Shown here in pieces: positions 8,535 through 16,988 of a stretch of 38,253 nt of DNA. Origin of the DNA: an uncultured Paracoccaceae bacterium (lineage in GTDB: Bacteria; Pseudomonadota; Alphaproteobacteria; Rhodobacterales; Rhodobacteraceae); assembly GCA_937883775.1 (NCBI GenBank), contig CAKZXZ010000033.1:1-38253 (forward strand), read 5' to 3'. Both the position numbers and the translations under genes were made by a program. Numbering within the stretch: the first letter of the stretch is position 1; every line of letters starts with the position of its first letter. The notes under the pieces were generated by a model. It was not told the origin of the DNA. It saw only the letters and a program-made list of their open reading frames with translations, and did not search any database.

Positions 8535-9173
8535 TCAGCCCGACAAAGCAGGCTTCAAGTTTTTGGTAAAGATAATGTTGTTACCAACCGTCCCGTTCAC
8601 ACCGTACTTTTTGGCCTGATCGACTGTCAGAAGTGTGGATTGGAAACCAAGGTCCTCAAATGCTGTCTTTTGCATCTCTAGTATTTCGCTCAGCTGCCCT
8701 TCGTTGAGATCACTGCTTTTAGGAACACCATTCCAAGGCGCGATCCAAGCCCAGCCTTCTTTTACAACTAAATTATTGATTGCGTTGGCCATTTCTTTTT
8801 GCGCGTCTTCGTTGTAGCCAGTCCAATAAGCGTTCAGAGCGAATTTGTTCCATACGCCATCAAAGGTCTGATCGAAGTGAGCTTGTGGAAGTGCTTTAAG
8901 ATTTAACTCAAGTGTTTCAAAGCCTTTATATCGCCCCAGTTCAAGAACTGCTGGGTCAAAGTCGACGCCCATGCTTGTGCCGCCGTGAAGACGCGCCAAC
9001 TCGCCAAAGTCATATTGCCCTGGGCCAAGATCAAGATAATGGCCGTTCAATCGAACCCCTTGGAAGAAGTCAGATAGAATACTCTCAAAATGCGCCCGGG
9101 AGCGCTGCGGATCGCGAACATTTTTTTGCTTGGCGCCTTGAATGATTTTGATCTCGGCAGGGTCTGTCAGCAT
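8535..9173 (-). CDS. SAM-dependent class I methyltransferase-like protein
   Basis: A 212-residue protein with a Rossmann-type methyltransferase core: YLDLGPGQYDFGELA (46-60) fits motif I, and GVDFDPAV (69-76) supplies the acidic residue that binds the SAM ribose. The middle of the protein (FDGVWNKFALNAYW) sits where motif IV is expected. The substrate is unknown; the setting suggests a glycan or sugar nucleotide. AGGA lies eight bases before the ATG. It appears to be the last gene of a minus-strand unit neuB2-hisH-methyltransferase, with 36 bases between hisH and this gene. Its stop directly abuts the sulfotransferase stop on the opposite strand. The fold is fairly clear. The reaction is inferred. 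Confidence 0.72.
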   Translation of the reverse strand: MLTDPAEIKIIQGAKQKNVRDPQRSRAHFESILSDFFQGVRLNGHYLDLGPGQYDFGELARLHGGTSMGVDFDPAVLELGRYKGFETLELNLKALPQAHFDQTFDGVWNKFALNAYWTGYNEDAQKEMANAINNLVVKEGWAWIAPWNGVPKSSDLNEGQLSEILEMQKTAFEDLGFQSTLLTVDQAKKYGVNGTVGNNIIFTKNLKPALSG

Positions 9174-9209
9174 CTGCTTTTCCTATATGTTCCGGAATGC
9201 TTCGATTTC

Positions 9210-9821
9210 TCAAAGTTTCAAGAAGTTCGAGAGGATCGTCAAACCGGTCACTTCGCTTTTTTCCGGATGGAATTGACATCCATGAACGTTGTCACGTGTT
9301 ACCATGGATGAGAACAAGATCCCATACTCTGTTCGCGCAAGACTGTGTGCCTGATCCTTACAATCAAAGAAGTAGCTGTGAACGAAGTAGGCATGACTTT
9401 CCTCGGGCAAGTCGGAAACGAGGGGGTTCTGCTGATCAAGTTCCAACTCGTTCCAGCCAATGTGCGGGACGGGACGATTTCGAGCGCTTTCCAGTCGGCG
9501 CACCGTGCCTGGTATCAGTCCAAGGCATTCCTGACCGTTATCTTCATCAGAGAAATTAGCCAACAGCTGCATACCAAGGCAAACGCCGATAACTTGTTTA
9601 CCTGTTCTGGTGAACTCTGTGAGAGCATCTCCAAGACCTGTGCTGTTTAGCTCTGCCATTGCGTGGGATGCCGCGCCGACGCCGGGAAGGACCAGTCTGT
9701 CCTGCCCCGCAACCTGATCTGGATCCTTGACGATCATGACGTCTGCCCCGAGGTATTCGAAGGCATTTCGGAGGGACTTCAGATTCCCAATCCCGTAGTC
9801 GATCAGTGCGACGCCTGACAT
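9210..9821 (-). CDS. hisH: HisH-like glutamine amidotransferase of the sugar-amidation system
   Basis: The 203-residue protein is a class I glutaminase of HisH type: oxyanion strand PGVG (46-49), nucleophile Cys81 in GVCLGMQ, and His185 and Glu187 in FHPEKSE, so the triad is complete. It would release ammonia from glutamine for a HisF-like partner. No histidine genes are nearby, and the HisF-like partner, 4 kb away, lacks the cyclase aspartate. This setting therefore points to amidination of an N-acetyl sugar with the PseA/WbpG-type enzyme, as in Pseudomonas O-antigen and Campylobacter flagellin-glycan clusters. Its ATG shares one base with the stop of the upstream neuB-like gene (TGATG), so the two are translationally coupled. 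Confidence 0.9.
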   Translation of the reverse strand: MSGVALIDYGIGNLKSLRNAFEYLGADVMIVKDPDQVAGQDRLVLPGVGAASHAMAELNSTGLGDALTEFTRTGKQVIGVCLGMQLLANFSDEDNGQECLGLIPGTVRRLESARNRPVPHIGWNELELDQQNPLVSDLPEESHAYFVHSYFFDCKDQAHSLARTEYGILFSSMVTRDNVHGCQFHPEKSEVTGLTILSNFLKL

Positions 9822-10873
9822 CAGAAATGCGAAACAGTCAAAGCGTCACCCTCGGAAAGATCGGTTGAGAGGGGCTTTTCGTTCAGGATTACAAACTCGC
9901 TGTACGTAATACCGGTTCCCGGGCGTCGGAAGTCCACATCCTCAAGCTCAATCTTCTCCCCGGCAGCCATCGCGCGGCGCGCAAACGCGCTACGGCGCAC
10001 CTTGCTGCGGGCGATCACCTCCGCCTCGCTCAGCACTCGACGTTTTTGGCCGAGGGCAGGACGCACATTGCGAACTGCCTCCACAAAGGCTGCCGCTTCG
10101 TGAGGCTCCATTGACATGACGTGTTCGATGCTTGGCGTCGTACGATCCTCTGTAATGGTTTTTTCGATGAGGTTGGCACCGAGGACGACCGCAGCGATAT
10201 CCATCTCCCAGCCGGTACTATGGTCCGAGAATGCAACAGGCACATCGAACATTGATTTGAGAGTGCTGAGAATGCTGAGGTTCACGCCGTCGATACGGGC
10301 TGGATAACCGGTGGGGCAGTGATGAATGATGATATTCAAGTTACCCGTGGCCTTGATACAGTCCACAGCTTTCTCAATCTCTCCGAGAGATGCGTTACCG
10401 GTATCGAGCTGGATACAAAGTCCTGTTTTCGCTGCGTATTCGATGAGGCCAAGCTGATCGACATCCGCACTTGCGATTTTGATTGAATGAGCTCCAAGCT
10501 CCTGGACGAAATCAACCTCTTCCGGAAAGCAAACTGTTGCGAAGAATGCCAAGCCCAATGCATCGGCTTCTGCCTTTGCCTCGCGCCATTCATCAGCGGT
10601 CATCATACGTCGTTGAAGTGGTGCGATCAGGGGCTCGGTGACAGTTTCGGTCGTTCCGTCTTTTTTAAGGATCCCGTAGTCAATCGTCACAGTCGGATCT
10701 GCGATCAGTCGATCTGCGTCGATGATTTGGAATTTAATAGCATGTGCTCCGGCCTCTGCCGCGCTGCGGATCAATCGCTTTGCTGAATCTAAGCCGTTGT
10801 GGGTCGGGCCCGCTTCAAAGACGATGTAGGTTTCGTGCGCATCTCCGATTGGTGTTCCTGCTATTTCAATCAT
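9821..10873 (-). CDS. NeuB-family nonulosonic acid synthase paralogue (second NeuB)
   Basis: This 350-residue NeuB-family protein has a PEP-condensing TIM barrel (residues about 10-265) and a C-terminal antifreeze-like SAF domain (about 290-350). Barrel landmarks are EAGPTHNG, KFQ at 47-49, KIASAD at 132-137, HHCPTGYPAR and SDHSTG at 216-221. At the second Mn2+ ligand (His236 in Neisseria NeuB, EKHF motif) this protein has Thr239 in EKTITEDRTT. PseI in the same window keeps His at the equivalent position. The substrate is unknown, and activity with a metal is uncertain. The start was set at ATG 10871-10873; a longer frame begins at TTG 10909 but adds a non-family extension. It is coupled to hisH and divergent from the MDR dehydrogenase gene. 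Confidence 0.85.
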   Translation of the reverse strand: MIEIAGTPIGDAHETYIVFEAGPTHNGLDSAKRLIRSAAEAGAHAIKFQIIDADRLIADPTVTIDYGILKKDGTTETVTEPLIAPLQRRMMTADEWREAKAEADALGLAFFATVCFPEEVDFVQELGAHSIKIASADVDQLGLIEYAAKTGLCIQLDTGNASLGEIEKAVDCIKATGNLNIIIHHCPTGYPARIDGVNLSILSTLKSMFDVPVAFSDHSTGWEMDIAAVVLGANLIEKTITEDRTTPSIEHVMSMEPHEAAAFVEAVRNVRPALGQKRRVLSEAEVIARSKVRRSAFARRAMAAGEKIELEDVDFRRPGTGITYSEFVILNEKPLSTDLSEGDALTVSHF

Positions 10874-10993
10874 GATGTCGCGCTCTCTATTCTGCTGGTC
10901 TTTGAACAAGGTGTACGGTCTGGTATGCGCTTGGAGACATAGGCGTCAAGAAGCGAATAGAGATGCAGGAAACGAGGGGCAACGGAAGCAAGA
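10874..10993. promoter_or_regulatory. Divergent intergenic region between neuB2 and the MDR dehydrogenase gene
   Basis: This 120-base gap must hold the promoters of both units. On the minus strand TTGACG (complement of 10944-10949) is a fair -35 element, but the -10 at 17 bases spacing (10921-10926) is weak. No convincing plus-strand promoter is seen. No palindrome stands out. Confidence 0.3.
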
Positions 10994-12010
10994 ATGACTG
11001 ATTGGTTTTACCGATTGCGAGCCGAGCGACAGCTTGAGCGGATCGCGGATCAAAAGATATCTCTGGAGAGCGATGCCTTTGCGGCACAAACTGTTTTGTC
11101 GTGTATCTCTCCCGGGACAGAGACTGCCGCTTATGCGGCCTTAACGCCCTTGAGGGCGGGGGTTGACCGCTTCCCGCGGCTCATGGGCTATATGAACGTG
11201 GCTCGTGTGAGCGAAGCTGGTGAGGCAACATCAACATGTCCCGGCGACTTGGTATACACTCATAAACATCACTGCTCAGGCTTTGTCGGCAAGGACTCGG
11301 ATCTTTTGCTGAAGCTACGCGATGAGGATCTGTCGCTTGGAATTGAGGTTCTTTATCTTTACCGACTTGCACTGAATGCTGTTCGCAGGGGCAACGGCCA
11401 AGCGGGACAGGACGTTCTTATTCTAGGATCAGGAGCGATTGGTCTGGCAAGCGCTGATCTTGCTTATGCCTTGAGCATGCGCGCGAAAATTCTGTCAGAT
11501 CACGATCCCGTATCGGACAAATGTGTAGAACTTAATATTGCTCATTCCTCAAAATCCAAAGCGATTGACGAACTCGACAACATGACAGGGCGCCTTGAGG
11601 GTATCTGCGATCTTGTAATCGTTACCTCCAACACTTGGACAGACTGGCAGGTTGCGCTCCGCAGTGTTCGTTTCAACGGCACTATAGCGGTTCTTGGCTT
11701 CCCAGGACGAGGATTAATTGAAATCCCACGAAATCCTTTGGACTCAGCGTTTTTCTATGATCGTCAGATCACTATTGTGTCATGTGGTTTTGGCCAAGAT
11801 CAACCGATGGGTGCCGAAAACGAGATTGCGCCGCCCCAGACTTTGCAGAGCGACATGGCGTATCTTTTGGAACTGGCCAGAGCCAAGAGAATTCGCCCCA
11901 AGGGCCTTATCGGCACGATGATGGCTGCGACGGATTATCCGAACGCACTCGACACCTTGATTGGGTCGCGCGACTTCGCGGGTACGATTTCGCTGGATTG
12001 GTCTAGTTAA
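10994..12010 (+). CDS. MDR-superfamily (zinc-type alcohol dehydrogenase-like) oxidoreductase
   Basis: A 338-residue medium-chain dehydrogenase/reductase. The N-terminal GroES-like part contains SCISPGTETAAY (36-47), and the Rossmann domain starts with LILGSGAIGLASADLA (142-157), the NAD(P)-binding glycine loop. The set of four cysteines for a structural zinc is absent, and the SxISxGTE pattern resembles the BchC/threonine-dehydrogenase-like subgroup more than classic alcohol dehydrogenases. A role in oxidising or reducing a sugar hydroxyl or keto group is inferred from the neighbours only. It is a single plus-strand gene between two minus-strand units. Its last eight bases overlap the 3' end of the convergent glycosyltransferase-like gene. 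Confidence 0.8.
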   Translation: MTDWFYRLRAERQLERIADQKISLESDAFAAQTVLSCISPGTETAAYAALTPLRAGVDRFPRLMGYMNVARVSEAGEATSTCPGDLVYTHKHHCSGFVGKDSDLLLKLRDEDLSLGIEVLYLYRLALNAVRRGNGQAGQDVLILGSGAIGLASADLAYALSMRAKILSDHDPVSDKCVELNIAHSSKSKAIDELDNMTGRLEGICDLVIVTSNTWTDWQVALRSVRFNGTIAVLGFPGRGLIEIPRNPLDSAFFYDRQITIVSCGFGQDQPMGAENEIAPPQTLQSDMAYLLELARAKRIRPKGLIGTMMAATDYPNALDTLIGSRDFAGTISLDWSS

Positions 12011-13739
12011 AGAGATGTCCGAGGCGCTTTTGCAGCCAGGATTTCTTTAGCCGTCGCTTTGGGGGCTTTTGTTGTTCGCGTTCAAGCCTCTTTCCGTAAA
12101 GGCCATCGTCGTTTTTCATCGCCGAGGATGTAAGGGGTAGGGCCTCGCGTCTTACCTTTTCAGCCAAGCCAACTGTCGCCCAAAGGTCTTCCACTGATAC
12201 GGAAACGGCGTCTTCGTTGACGCCAGTCCCAGACTTACCTGTTTTGAGGCCTGTTTCGATAAGCTCGGATAGCCCGCCGGCCGTTTCACTAAAACCAAGC
12301 AGGCCGAGTTCGATCTCTTCCCTGAAAAGTGGAAATCCTGCTTCGTGACAGATCGCGGATGGTACGCCAAAGGCCAAAGCTTCGCGAACAGAGGTCGAGA
12401 ATGGTGTAATGTGATAGTCTGCGACAAACAGGGCTGTTTGCAATTGCACCAAAGTGACCTGATCAATTTCGAAGCTGACGCCGTCGATGTTTGCCAGTCG
12501 GTCGCGGATTTGTTGTTCGGCTTTCTCGGGGCGATGAATCGGATGAAGGCGGATCATCCAGTGCAAATCCAGTCGTGCCTCGATCAGGTCGAACAACATC
12601 AGTGGCATCAGCGGATCAATTGCATAGCTAAGTGTAATCAGAACGCATTTTTTGTCTCTTTTCTGAGACAGGAAGGTCTTGTCTGCGTCGGGAAGCTCCC
12701 CGTTGGATTTGCTTGCGATCCAGCTTGCCACACCCCGGTGCCCGCCAACTGACGGGAGATGCCTGCTTCGCGCTGCTCCCGGATTCCATGGAAGCGCATG
12801 GTTTAGATTTTGCTTACCCCACAGCCAGAAAACGTCGGGCAGGAGATGATAGCCGGTTTCAGGGAAACGAGCGTAATGCGTGCTTGGGAAATGGATTGGG
12901 CCCTGGCCGCCATGCTGAACATCTATGACCGGGATACCGAGGTCTTTCGCCGCCCACAGCGCATGCATCCAACCTGTGAAAGAAGACACCACGATTGTTC
13001 TGGGCTTCAGAGCGCGAAAAATCTCAAAAAAGAAGTCTCGTCTCTCTCTCAGCCTGTCAATTCGAGACAGGACTTGGTTACTGGTGATCTTCCAATCGGG
13101 CCATCTGACCGCCGCGTAGTCTATGATCTCATTCAGCGAGGCCCTTACGGCAGGATTCGCCTCTTCTTTGGTCCAACTATGGCAGGCGAGGTAGGCATCT
13201 GCATCAATCTTTAGAGGTGTGTGAACAAAGTCGATATCACATGGTTCGATCGCCAAGCGAACGACACTGCTGCGTTCCGATAAATCAGATGAAATCGGGT
13301 CGAGGATCGGAGCAAAGTAACCGTCTTGCTTCTTCAGATAGTACTTTTCGATTTTGGTTAGGACTGCGAAGTCTGACCCAGAATGGCGCTTCATCGTTTC
13401 GAGGTCGGTTTGAAATCGGGCTTGAGATGCGTCAAAGTTGGTACGTGCAAGCTTAGCATGCTCCCTGATCAGTTGGCTGCGCTCATGTTTGTTCCTCGGC
13501 ATCCCGATGATCGGACCGGCTTGCGGCTGGTCTGCTTCGTTGACGTTCCCGAGCTTGCCCGCATCTGTCAGGACATCGCTGTACTTGAAGCTTCGACCCA
13601 GTTGAAGTCGTACAAGGGGCCAAAGATGTACGTCATAATGGACAAGGGCATTCACATCAAACTTCGTTTCGATCTCGTTGAAGAGTTCGGTCAGGAAGGC
13701 ATGGTCCTTGATGGTGTCAACTTGAGTTGACTTCATCAT
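12003..13739 (-). CDS. Large GT-B-like surface-carbohydrate biosynthesis protein
   Basis: A protein of about 578 residues from ATG 13737-13739, two bases from the stop of the hisF-like gene; the open frame extends to 13928 but that part lies inside hisF. The first 230 residues are family-specific and helical. The later part looks like a GT-B fold: IVVSSFTGWMHALW, then VQHGGQG (274-280), the typical HGG loop of capsule-type transferases, WLWGKQN, MIRLHPIHRP, and TPFSTSVREALAFGVPS near 455-475, which resembles the donor-binding region of such enzymes. The C-terminal tail is basic (KKPPKRRLKK-like). As the last gene of the pse operon it could transfer the CMP-nonulosonate or another sugar. The exact activity is unknown, and no standard DxD motif stands out. 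Confidence 0.7.
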   Translation of the reverse strand: MMKSTQVDTIKDHAFLTELFNEIETKFDVNALVHYDVHLWPLVRLQLGRSFKYSDVLTDAGKLGNVNEADQPQAGPIIGMPRNKHERSQLIREHAKLARTNFDASQARFQTDLETMKRHSGSDFAVLTKIEKYYLKKQDGYFAPILDPISSDLSERSSVVRLAIEPCDIDFVHTPLKIDADAYLACHSWTKEEANPAVRASLNEIIDYAAVRWPDWKITSNQVLSRIDRLRERRDFFFEIFRALKPRTIVVSSFTGWMHALWAAKDLGIPVIDVQHGGQGPIHFPSTHYARFPETGYHLLPDVFWLWGKQNLNHALPWNPGAARSRHLPSVGGHRGVASWIASKSNGELPDADKTFLSQKRDKKCVLITLSYAIDPLMPLMLFDLIEARLDLHWMIRLHPIHRPEKAEQQIRDRLANIDGVSFEIDQVTLVQLQTALFVADYHITPFSTSVREALAFGVPSAICHEAGFPLFREEIELGLLGFSETAGGLSELIETGLKTGKSGTGVNEDAVSVSVEDLWATVGLAEKVRREALPLTSSAMKNDDGLYGKRLEREQQKPPKRRLKKSWLQKRLGHLFN

Positions 13740-13740
13740 C

Positions 13741-14529
13741 TTATCTGTTCCCTGGTCTAAAAGAGCGACCCTCATTTCTGATCTCAAAACCTTCCTCGGC
13801 GAGGTACGTCTTGGCGGATCGTGTTGCATGCTCTTTGTAATGAAAGATGTTGGCAGCTGCGACAGCGCTTGCGCCGGACTTATACCCATCAGCGAGATGT
13901 TTCCAGAACATGACACCCCCGAAGGCAATCACAGGGACCGAAACACGTTCGGAGACGTCTTTTAGGATCGGTAGGTTATACCCTCGACGAGCACCATCAT
14001 GCTCAACCGAGTTCAAGAAGATTTCTCCCGCTCCAAGCCCTACAACGCGTTCCGCCCAGTCGGCGGGACCATGCTCCACAATTCTGCGGGCACGATCGAC
14101 AGCGATGTACTGTTTACCGTCTTCTGTGCATTTGGCATCGATTGAAGCAACTATACACTGCTGCCCGTATCGTTTTGAAAGCCGCTGGACCAATTCAGGA
14201 TCATCTTCGAAAGCGGTGTTTAAAACCAGTTTATCTGCGCCGGCCTTCAAAAGACGATCTGCTTTTTCGTCATCGGTGATCCAACCGCCAATCGACAGTG
14301 GCACAAAACATCTTCTTGCGGTTCGGTCTACGAGTTCTACGAAAGTGTCTTCGGCTGGTTTACTTCGAGAAACATCGAGTAGGACGATCTCATCAACAGA
14401 CCAACGACTAAATGTTTCAATTGCATGTATAGGATCGGAATGAATTACATTGGTGTGCTTGAACCGTACGCTTTGGACGACGGTGCCATCGCGAATGATG
14501 ATAACAGCAATGAGTCTTTTCTTTAGCAT
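13741..14529 (-). CDS. hisF: HisF-like amidation-system protein (WbpH type) lacking catalytic Asp11
   Basis: The 262-residue TIM barrel aligns along its whole length with HisF: MLKKRLIAVIIIRDG at the start, LSIGGW, GADKLVLNT, QQCIVASIDAK and GAGEIFLNSVEHDGAR. The two catalytic aspartates of imidazole glycerol phosphate synthase behave differently. The Asp130 equivalent is kept (Asp131), but Asp11 is Ile11. It is therefore unlikely to make histidine and fits the WbpH-type role of guiding HisH-derived ammonia to a sugar amidotransferase. The start at 14527-14529 overlaps the pseI stop by seven bases; an upstream ATG (14550) would add seven non-family residues. The next gene starts one base after its stop. 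Confidence 0.9.
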   Translation of the reverse strand: MLKKRLIAVIIIRDGTVVQSVRFKHTNVIHSDPIHAIETFSRWSVDEIVLLDVSRSKPAEDTFVELVDRTARRCFVPLSIGGWITDDEKADRLLKAGADKLVLNTAFEDDPELVQRLSKRYGQQCIVASIDAKCTEDGKQYIAVDRARRIVEHGPADWAERVVGLGAGEIFLNSVEHDGARRGYNLPILKDVSERVSVPVIAFGGVMFWKHLADGYKSGASAVAAANIFHYKEHATRSAKTYLAEEGFEIRNEGRSFRPGNR

Positions 14530-15578
14530 GGTTGGTTGAGCATATCCCAAGCCAAAGGTTCGCCGCGCTGTATATCACGCGCCGCCGTACTGGTTAGGAC
14601 TTCGTCATAGTATTTGGGTGCAAGACCGAATGCCGGGCGGATCGAGCGGATATTTGCAGATGTGAGCCCGTCGCCTTTTTTGATGTCTTCAACCGCATAT
14701 AGTGAGCGACGAAAGCGCAGATTTCCGGCTTCTGATGCCTTGTTGCCGTACTTTACTGTACCAAGTGCTTCGGCTGCTTGATTGACACTTTCAACAAGTG
14801 CTGAAAACTCGCTCGGTTCCAGCGAGAACTCGGCATCAGCTCCTCCGTCCGCGCGCGAGAGTGTCAGGTGTTTTTCTAGCATTGTCGCTCCCAATGCGAT
14901 TGCGGCCGGAGCAACGCCGATCCCTGGTGTATGATCGGATAAACCTACCTCGACATCAAAGCGTGCCTTTAGGTCCGCGATTGTTGAGATATTTGCGTCT
15001 GATACAGGAGCCGGATATCCACTGATGCAATACAGCAAGCCAAGGCTTTCGCACCCTGCCTTGCGGGCGATACTCACAGCATCCTCGATCTCCGCGGGTT
15101 TCGCCATACCTGTCGACATAATAATAGGTTTGCCTTTTGATGCGACATGTCGGATCAGCGGAATGTCGACCAATTCAAAAGACGCGATCTTGAAGGCCGG
15201 CACGCCAAGCTCATCAAGGAAATCAACAGATTTAGGGTCGAAGGGAGAGCTGAAAACGGTCAGTCCGAGTTTGCGACAGTGGTTGAAGAGTGTCTCATGC
15301 CAGTCCCACGGAGTCGCAGCCTCGGTATAGAGATCGTAAAGTGTTCTCCCCGCCCAAGGACCGTTCTTGATATGAAAGTCCTCCCGATCACTATCAAGCG
15401 TGATGCTGTCCGCAGTATAGGTTTGGAGTTTTAATGCAGAGGCGCCGGCCGACGCTGCCGCATCGCAGATACGTTTCGCACGCTCGAGATCATTGTTATG
15501 ATTTGCAGAGAGTTCAGCGATAACGAAGGGTGGTTTCCCTCGCCCGATGCTGCGTCCATCAATCTCAAATGTTGCCAT
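14523..15578 (-). CDS. pseI: Pseudaminic acid synthase (PseI)
   Basis: A 351-residue NeuB-family synthase that condenses PEP with 2,4-diacetamido-2,4,6-trideoxy-L-altrose to give pseudaminic acid. The N-terminal TIM barrel has FVIAELSANHN (18-28), KLQTYTADSITLD, MSTGMA and SDHT (214-217). EKHLTLSRADGGADAEFSLEP (235-255) is the PseI signature and retains both Mn2+ histidines (216 and 237). The SAF domain follows from about 280 (RRSLYAVEDIKKGD). It sits between pseGH (41 bases upstream) and the hisF-like gene (overlapping), in the same order of functions as the Campylobacter pseA-pseI region. Confidence 0.94.
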   Translation of the reverse strand: MATFEIDGRSIGRGKPPFVIAELSANHNNDLERAKRICDAAASAGASALKLQTYTADSITLDSDREDFHIKNGPWAGRTLYDLYTEAATPWDWHETLFNHCRKLGLTVFSSPFDPKSVDFLDELGVPAFKIASFELVDIPLIRHVASKGKPIIMSTGMAKPAEIEDAVSIARKAGCESLGLLYCISGYPAPVSDANISTIADLKARFDVEVGLSDHTPGIGVAPAAIALGATMLEKHLTLSRADGGADAEFSLEPSEFSALVESVNQAAEALGTVKYGNKASEAGNLRFRRSLYAVEDIKKGDGLTSANIRSIRPAFGLAPKYYDEVLTSTAARDIQRGEPLAWDMLNQPC

Positions 15579-15619
15579 GCTCTGTTTTCCGGTACCGCAA
15601 TTTGTTGGTTGGATTTACT

Positions 15620-16987
15620 TCATCTCTCTCTTTGGAGCCAGCCGTTTTTGAGCAGGTATCCCGCACGCTGGAAAAGGGCCTTTGATGCGGTGTTATCGGG
15701 CGAAACATATGCAATCAGTTTTAGTCTCGGCACGAGTGAACTCAGTAAGTTGAGAGCAGCCAGACCGACCCCATCTCCCCTGACGCGGTCCAGCAGATAA
15801 ATGGAAACTTCCATAGCGTTGGACATGGCATTCGTTGGTGACAACCTGACATTGCCGCATGGCTGATTGTCAACAAGGATGATTTCAGAGATAATCTGCG
15901 GATTGGATAGGGTTTGAGAAAACCAATTGCAATGGTCTTCCCAGCTTGGAGGTTCTGGGTTTCGAGCGAACTGTCTGACGCTTGGTTCGCACTGCCAGTT
16001 AAAGACAAGCTTTCTGTCTTCGGCCACCATCGGTCTGAGGTAGACTGCTTGCCCGGATTTGGTCTTCGGACCTGTGAGGTGATTTGCAATCCGACCTGCG
16101 CCTAGCCCATCCGTCAAACATGACAAAGATGTCGCGATGGTTCCCAATTTTGTGTGTTCTCGAAAGAGGATTTTGCAATCGTTGACCACGTCGTCAATGA
16201 AGGTCGGGTTGCCCAATTGATGCGGTGTGATCCCTGTCGCTTCTTTATAGATCTGACCATTCTGGTTCTGGTTCTCTGCCGTTTGGACAGCCAGAGTAGG
16301 TTTTGCGAGTGTTGACGATTCCCAAAAACCTCCTCCCAACGCACTGATGATAAATTCATTTTGTTGAATGTTTTTAGCGACCTCTAAAGCTGAAAGCTGC
16401 TGGAGGAGAATGGCGTTGTTCGGATCAACTGTCGCTTCCAGCTGACTTGTTAGGCACGATACCTCGAATCCCGCCTTATGAAGACCAGCGCATAAGGCCG
16501 CTTCGTGATCGGAGACCTGCCCGCCGCCAAGCGAAACGAGAACTGTGTTCGGGTTTGGTTTCCTTGTTTTCAACCGTTCCTCGAAGAACACGTCTCGTAA
16601 GGGAATGTACATAGCACCTGCAAGATGGTCGGGTGCCGTTCTGATACTGGTGCCGAAAAGGTCGATCCTAAGATCGCAGGCTAGAGATATGTGCTGGTCG
16701 GGAAAGTCACAAATCAACGCGGATCGCGTCTTTGAACCGAAGCGACCAAGCTCAATATCTGTGGAATAACTATCTGTCACTATCCAGTCATAGTTTTTGT
16801 CCGGAAGAGATGAATATCGATCGCGAAAAACACTATCACCGACCCAGGAAGGTAAAGGATTTTGGCTTGAACTGATCAGATCGCATGGGAATTCCTTTTC
16901 ATTTAAGCATTGCGCAAGAGAGACACAGCGCGCCAAATGACCAAAGCCGATGTCATTGCCGAATTCGAGCGCGAAGCCAACTTGCAT
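15620..16987 (-). CDS. pseG: Fused PseG-PseH: UDP-6-deoxy-AltdiNAc hydrolase / PseH-like GNAT acetyltransferase
   Basis: The 455-residue protein joins two pathway enzymes. Residues 1-305 are PseG-like: IGFGHLARC with His17 at the exact position of the catalytic histidine in Campylobacter PseG, LVSLGGG (150-156), ISALGGGFWESSTLAKP (214-230) and the TAENQ loop. This half removes UDP to release the free sugar. Residues about 313-455 are a GNAT acetyltransferase (VYLRPMVAEDRKLVFNW, then DRVRGDGVGLAAL as the acetyl-CoA loop and NTASKALFQRAGY), matching PseH, which acetylates N-4 before hydrolysis. The linker is short and no internal stop or start splits the frame. The gene lies one base after pseF and 41 bases before pseI. 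The fusion supplies both otherwise missing steps. Confidence 0.92.
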   Translation of the reverse strand: MQVGFALEFGNDIGFGHLARCVSLAQCLNEKEFPCDLISSSQNPLPSWVGDSVFRDRYSSLPDKNYDWIVTDSYSTDIELGRFGSKTRSALICDFPDQHISLACDLRIDLFGTSIRTAPDHLAGAMYIPLRDVFFEERLKTRKPNPNTVLVSLGGGQVSDHEAALCAGLHKAGFEVSCLTSQLEATVDPNNAILLQQLSALEVAKNIQQNEFIISALGGGFWESSTLAKPTLAVQTAENQNQNGQIYKEATGITPHQLGNPTFIDDVVNDCKILFREHTKLGTIATSLSCLTDGLGAGRIANHLTGPKTKSGQAVYLRPMVAEDRKLVFNWQCEPSVRQFARNPEPPSWEDHCNWFSQTLSNPQIISEIILVDNQPCGNVRLSPTNAMSNAMEVSIYLLDRVRGDGVGLAALNLLSSLVPRLKLIAYVSPDNTASKALFQRAGYLLKNGWLQRER

Positions 16988-16988
16988 C

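Noticed and set aside
13740-13928. N-terminal extension of the GT-B-like gene into the hisF-like gene
   Set aside because: The extra 63 residues read through hisF coding sequence; the ATG at 13739, placed two bases after the hisF stop, fits operon spacing better.
9210-14529. Histidine biosynthesis genes
   Set aside because: No other his genes are near, HisF lacks Asp11, and a PseA/WbpG-type amidotransferase is present, so sugar amidation fits better.
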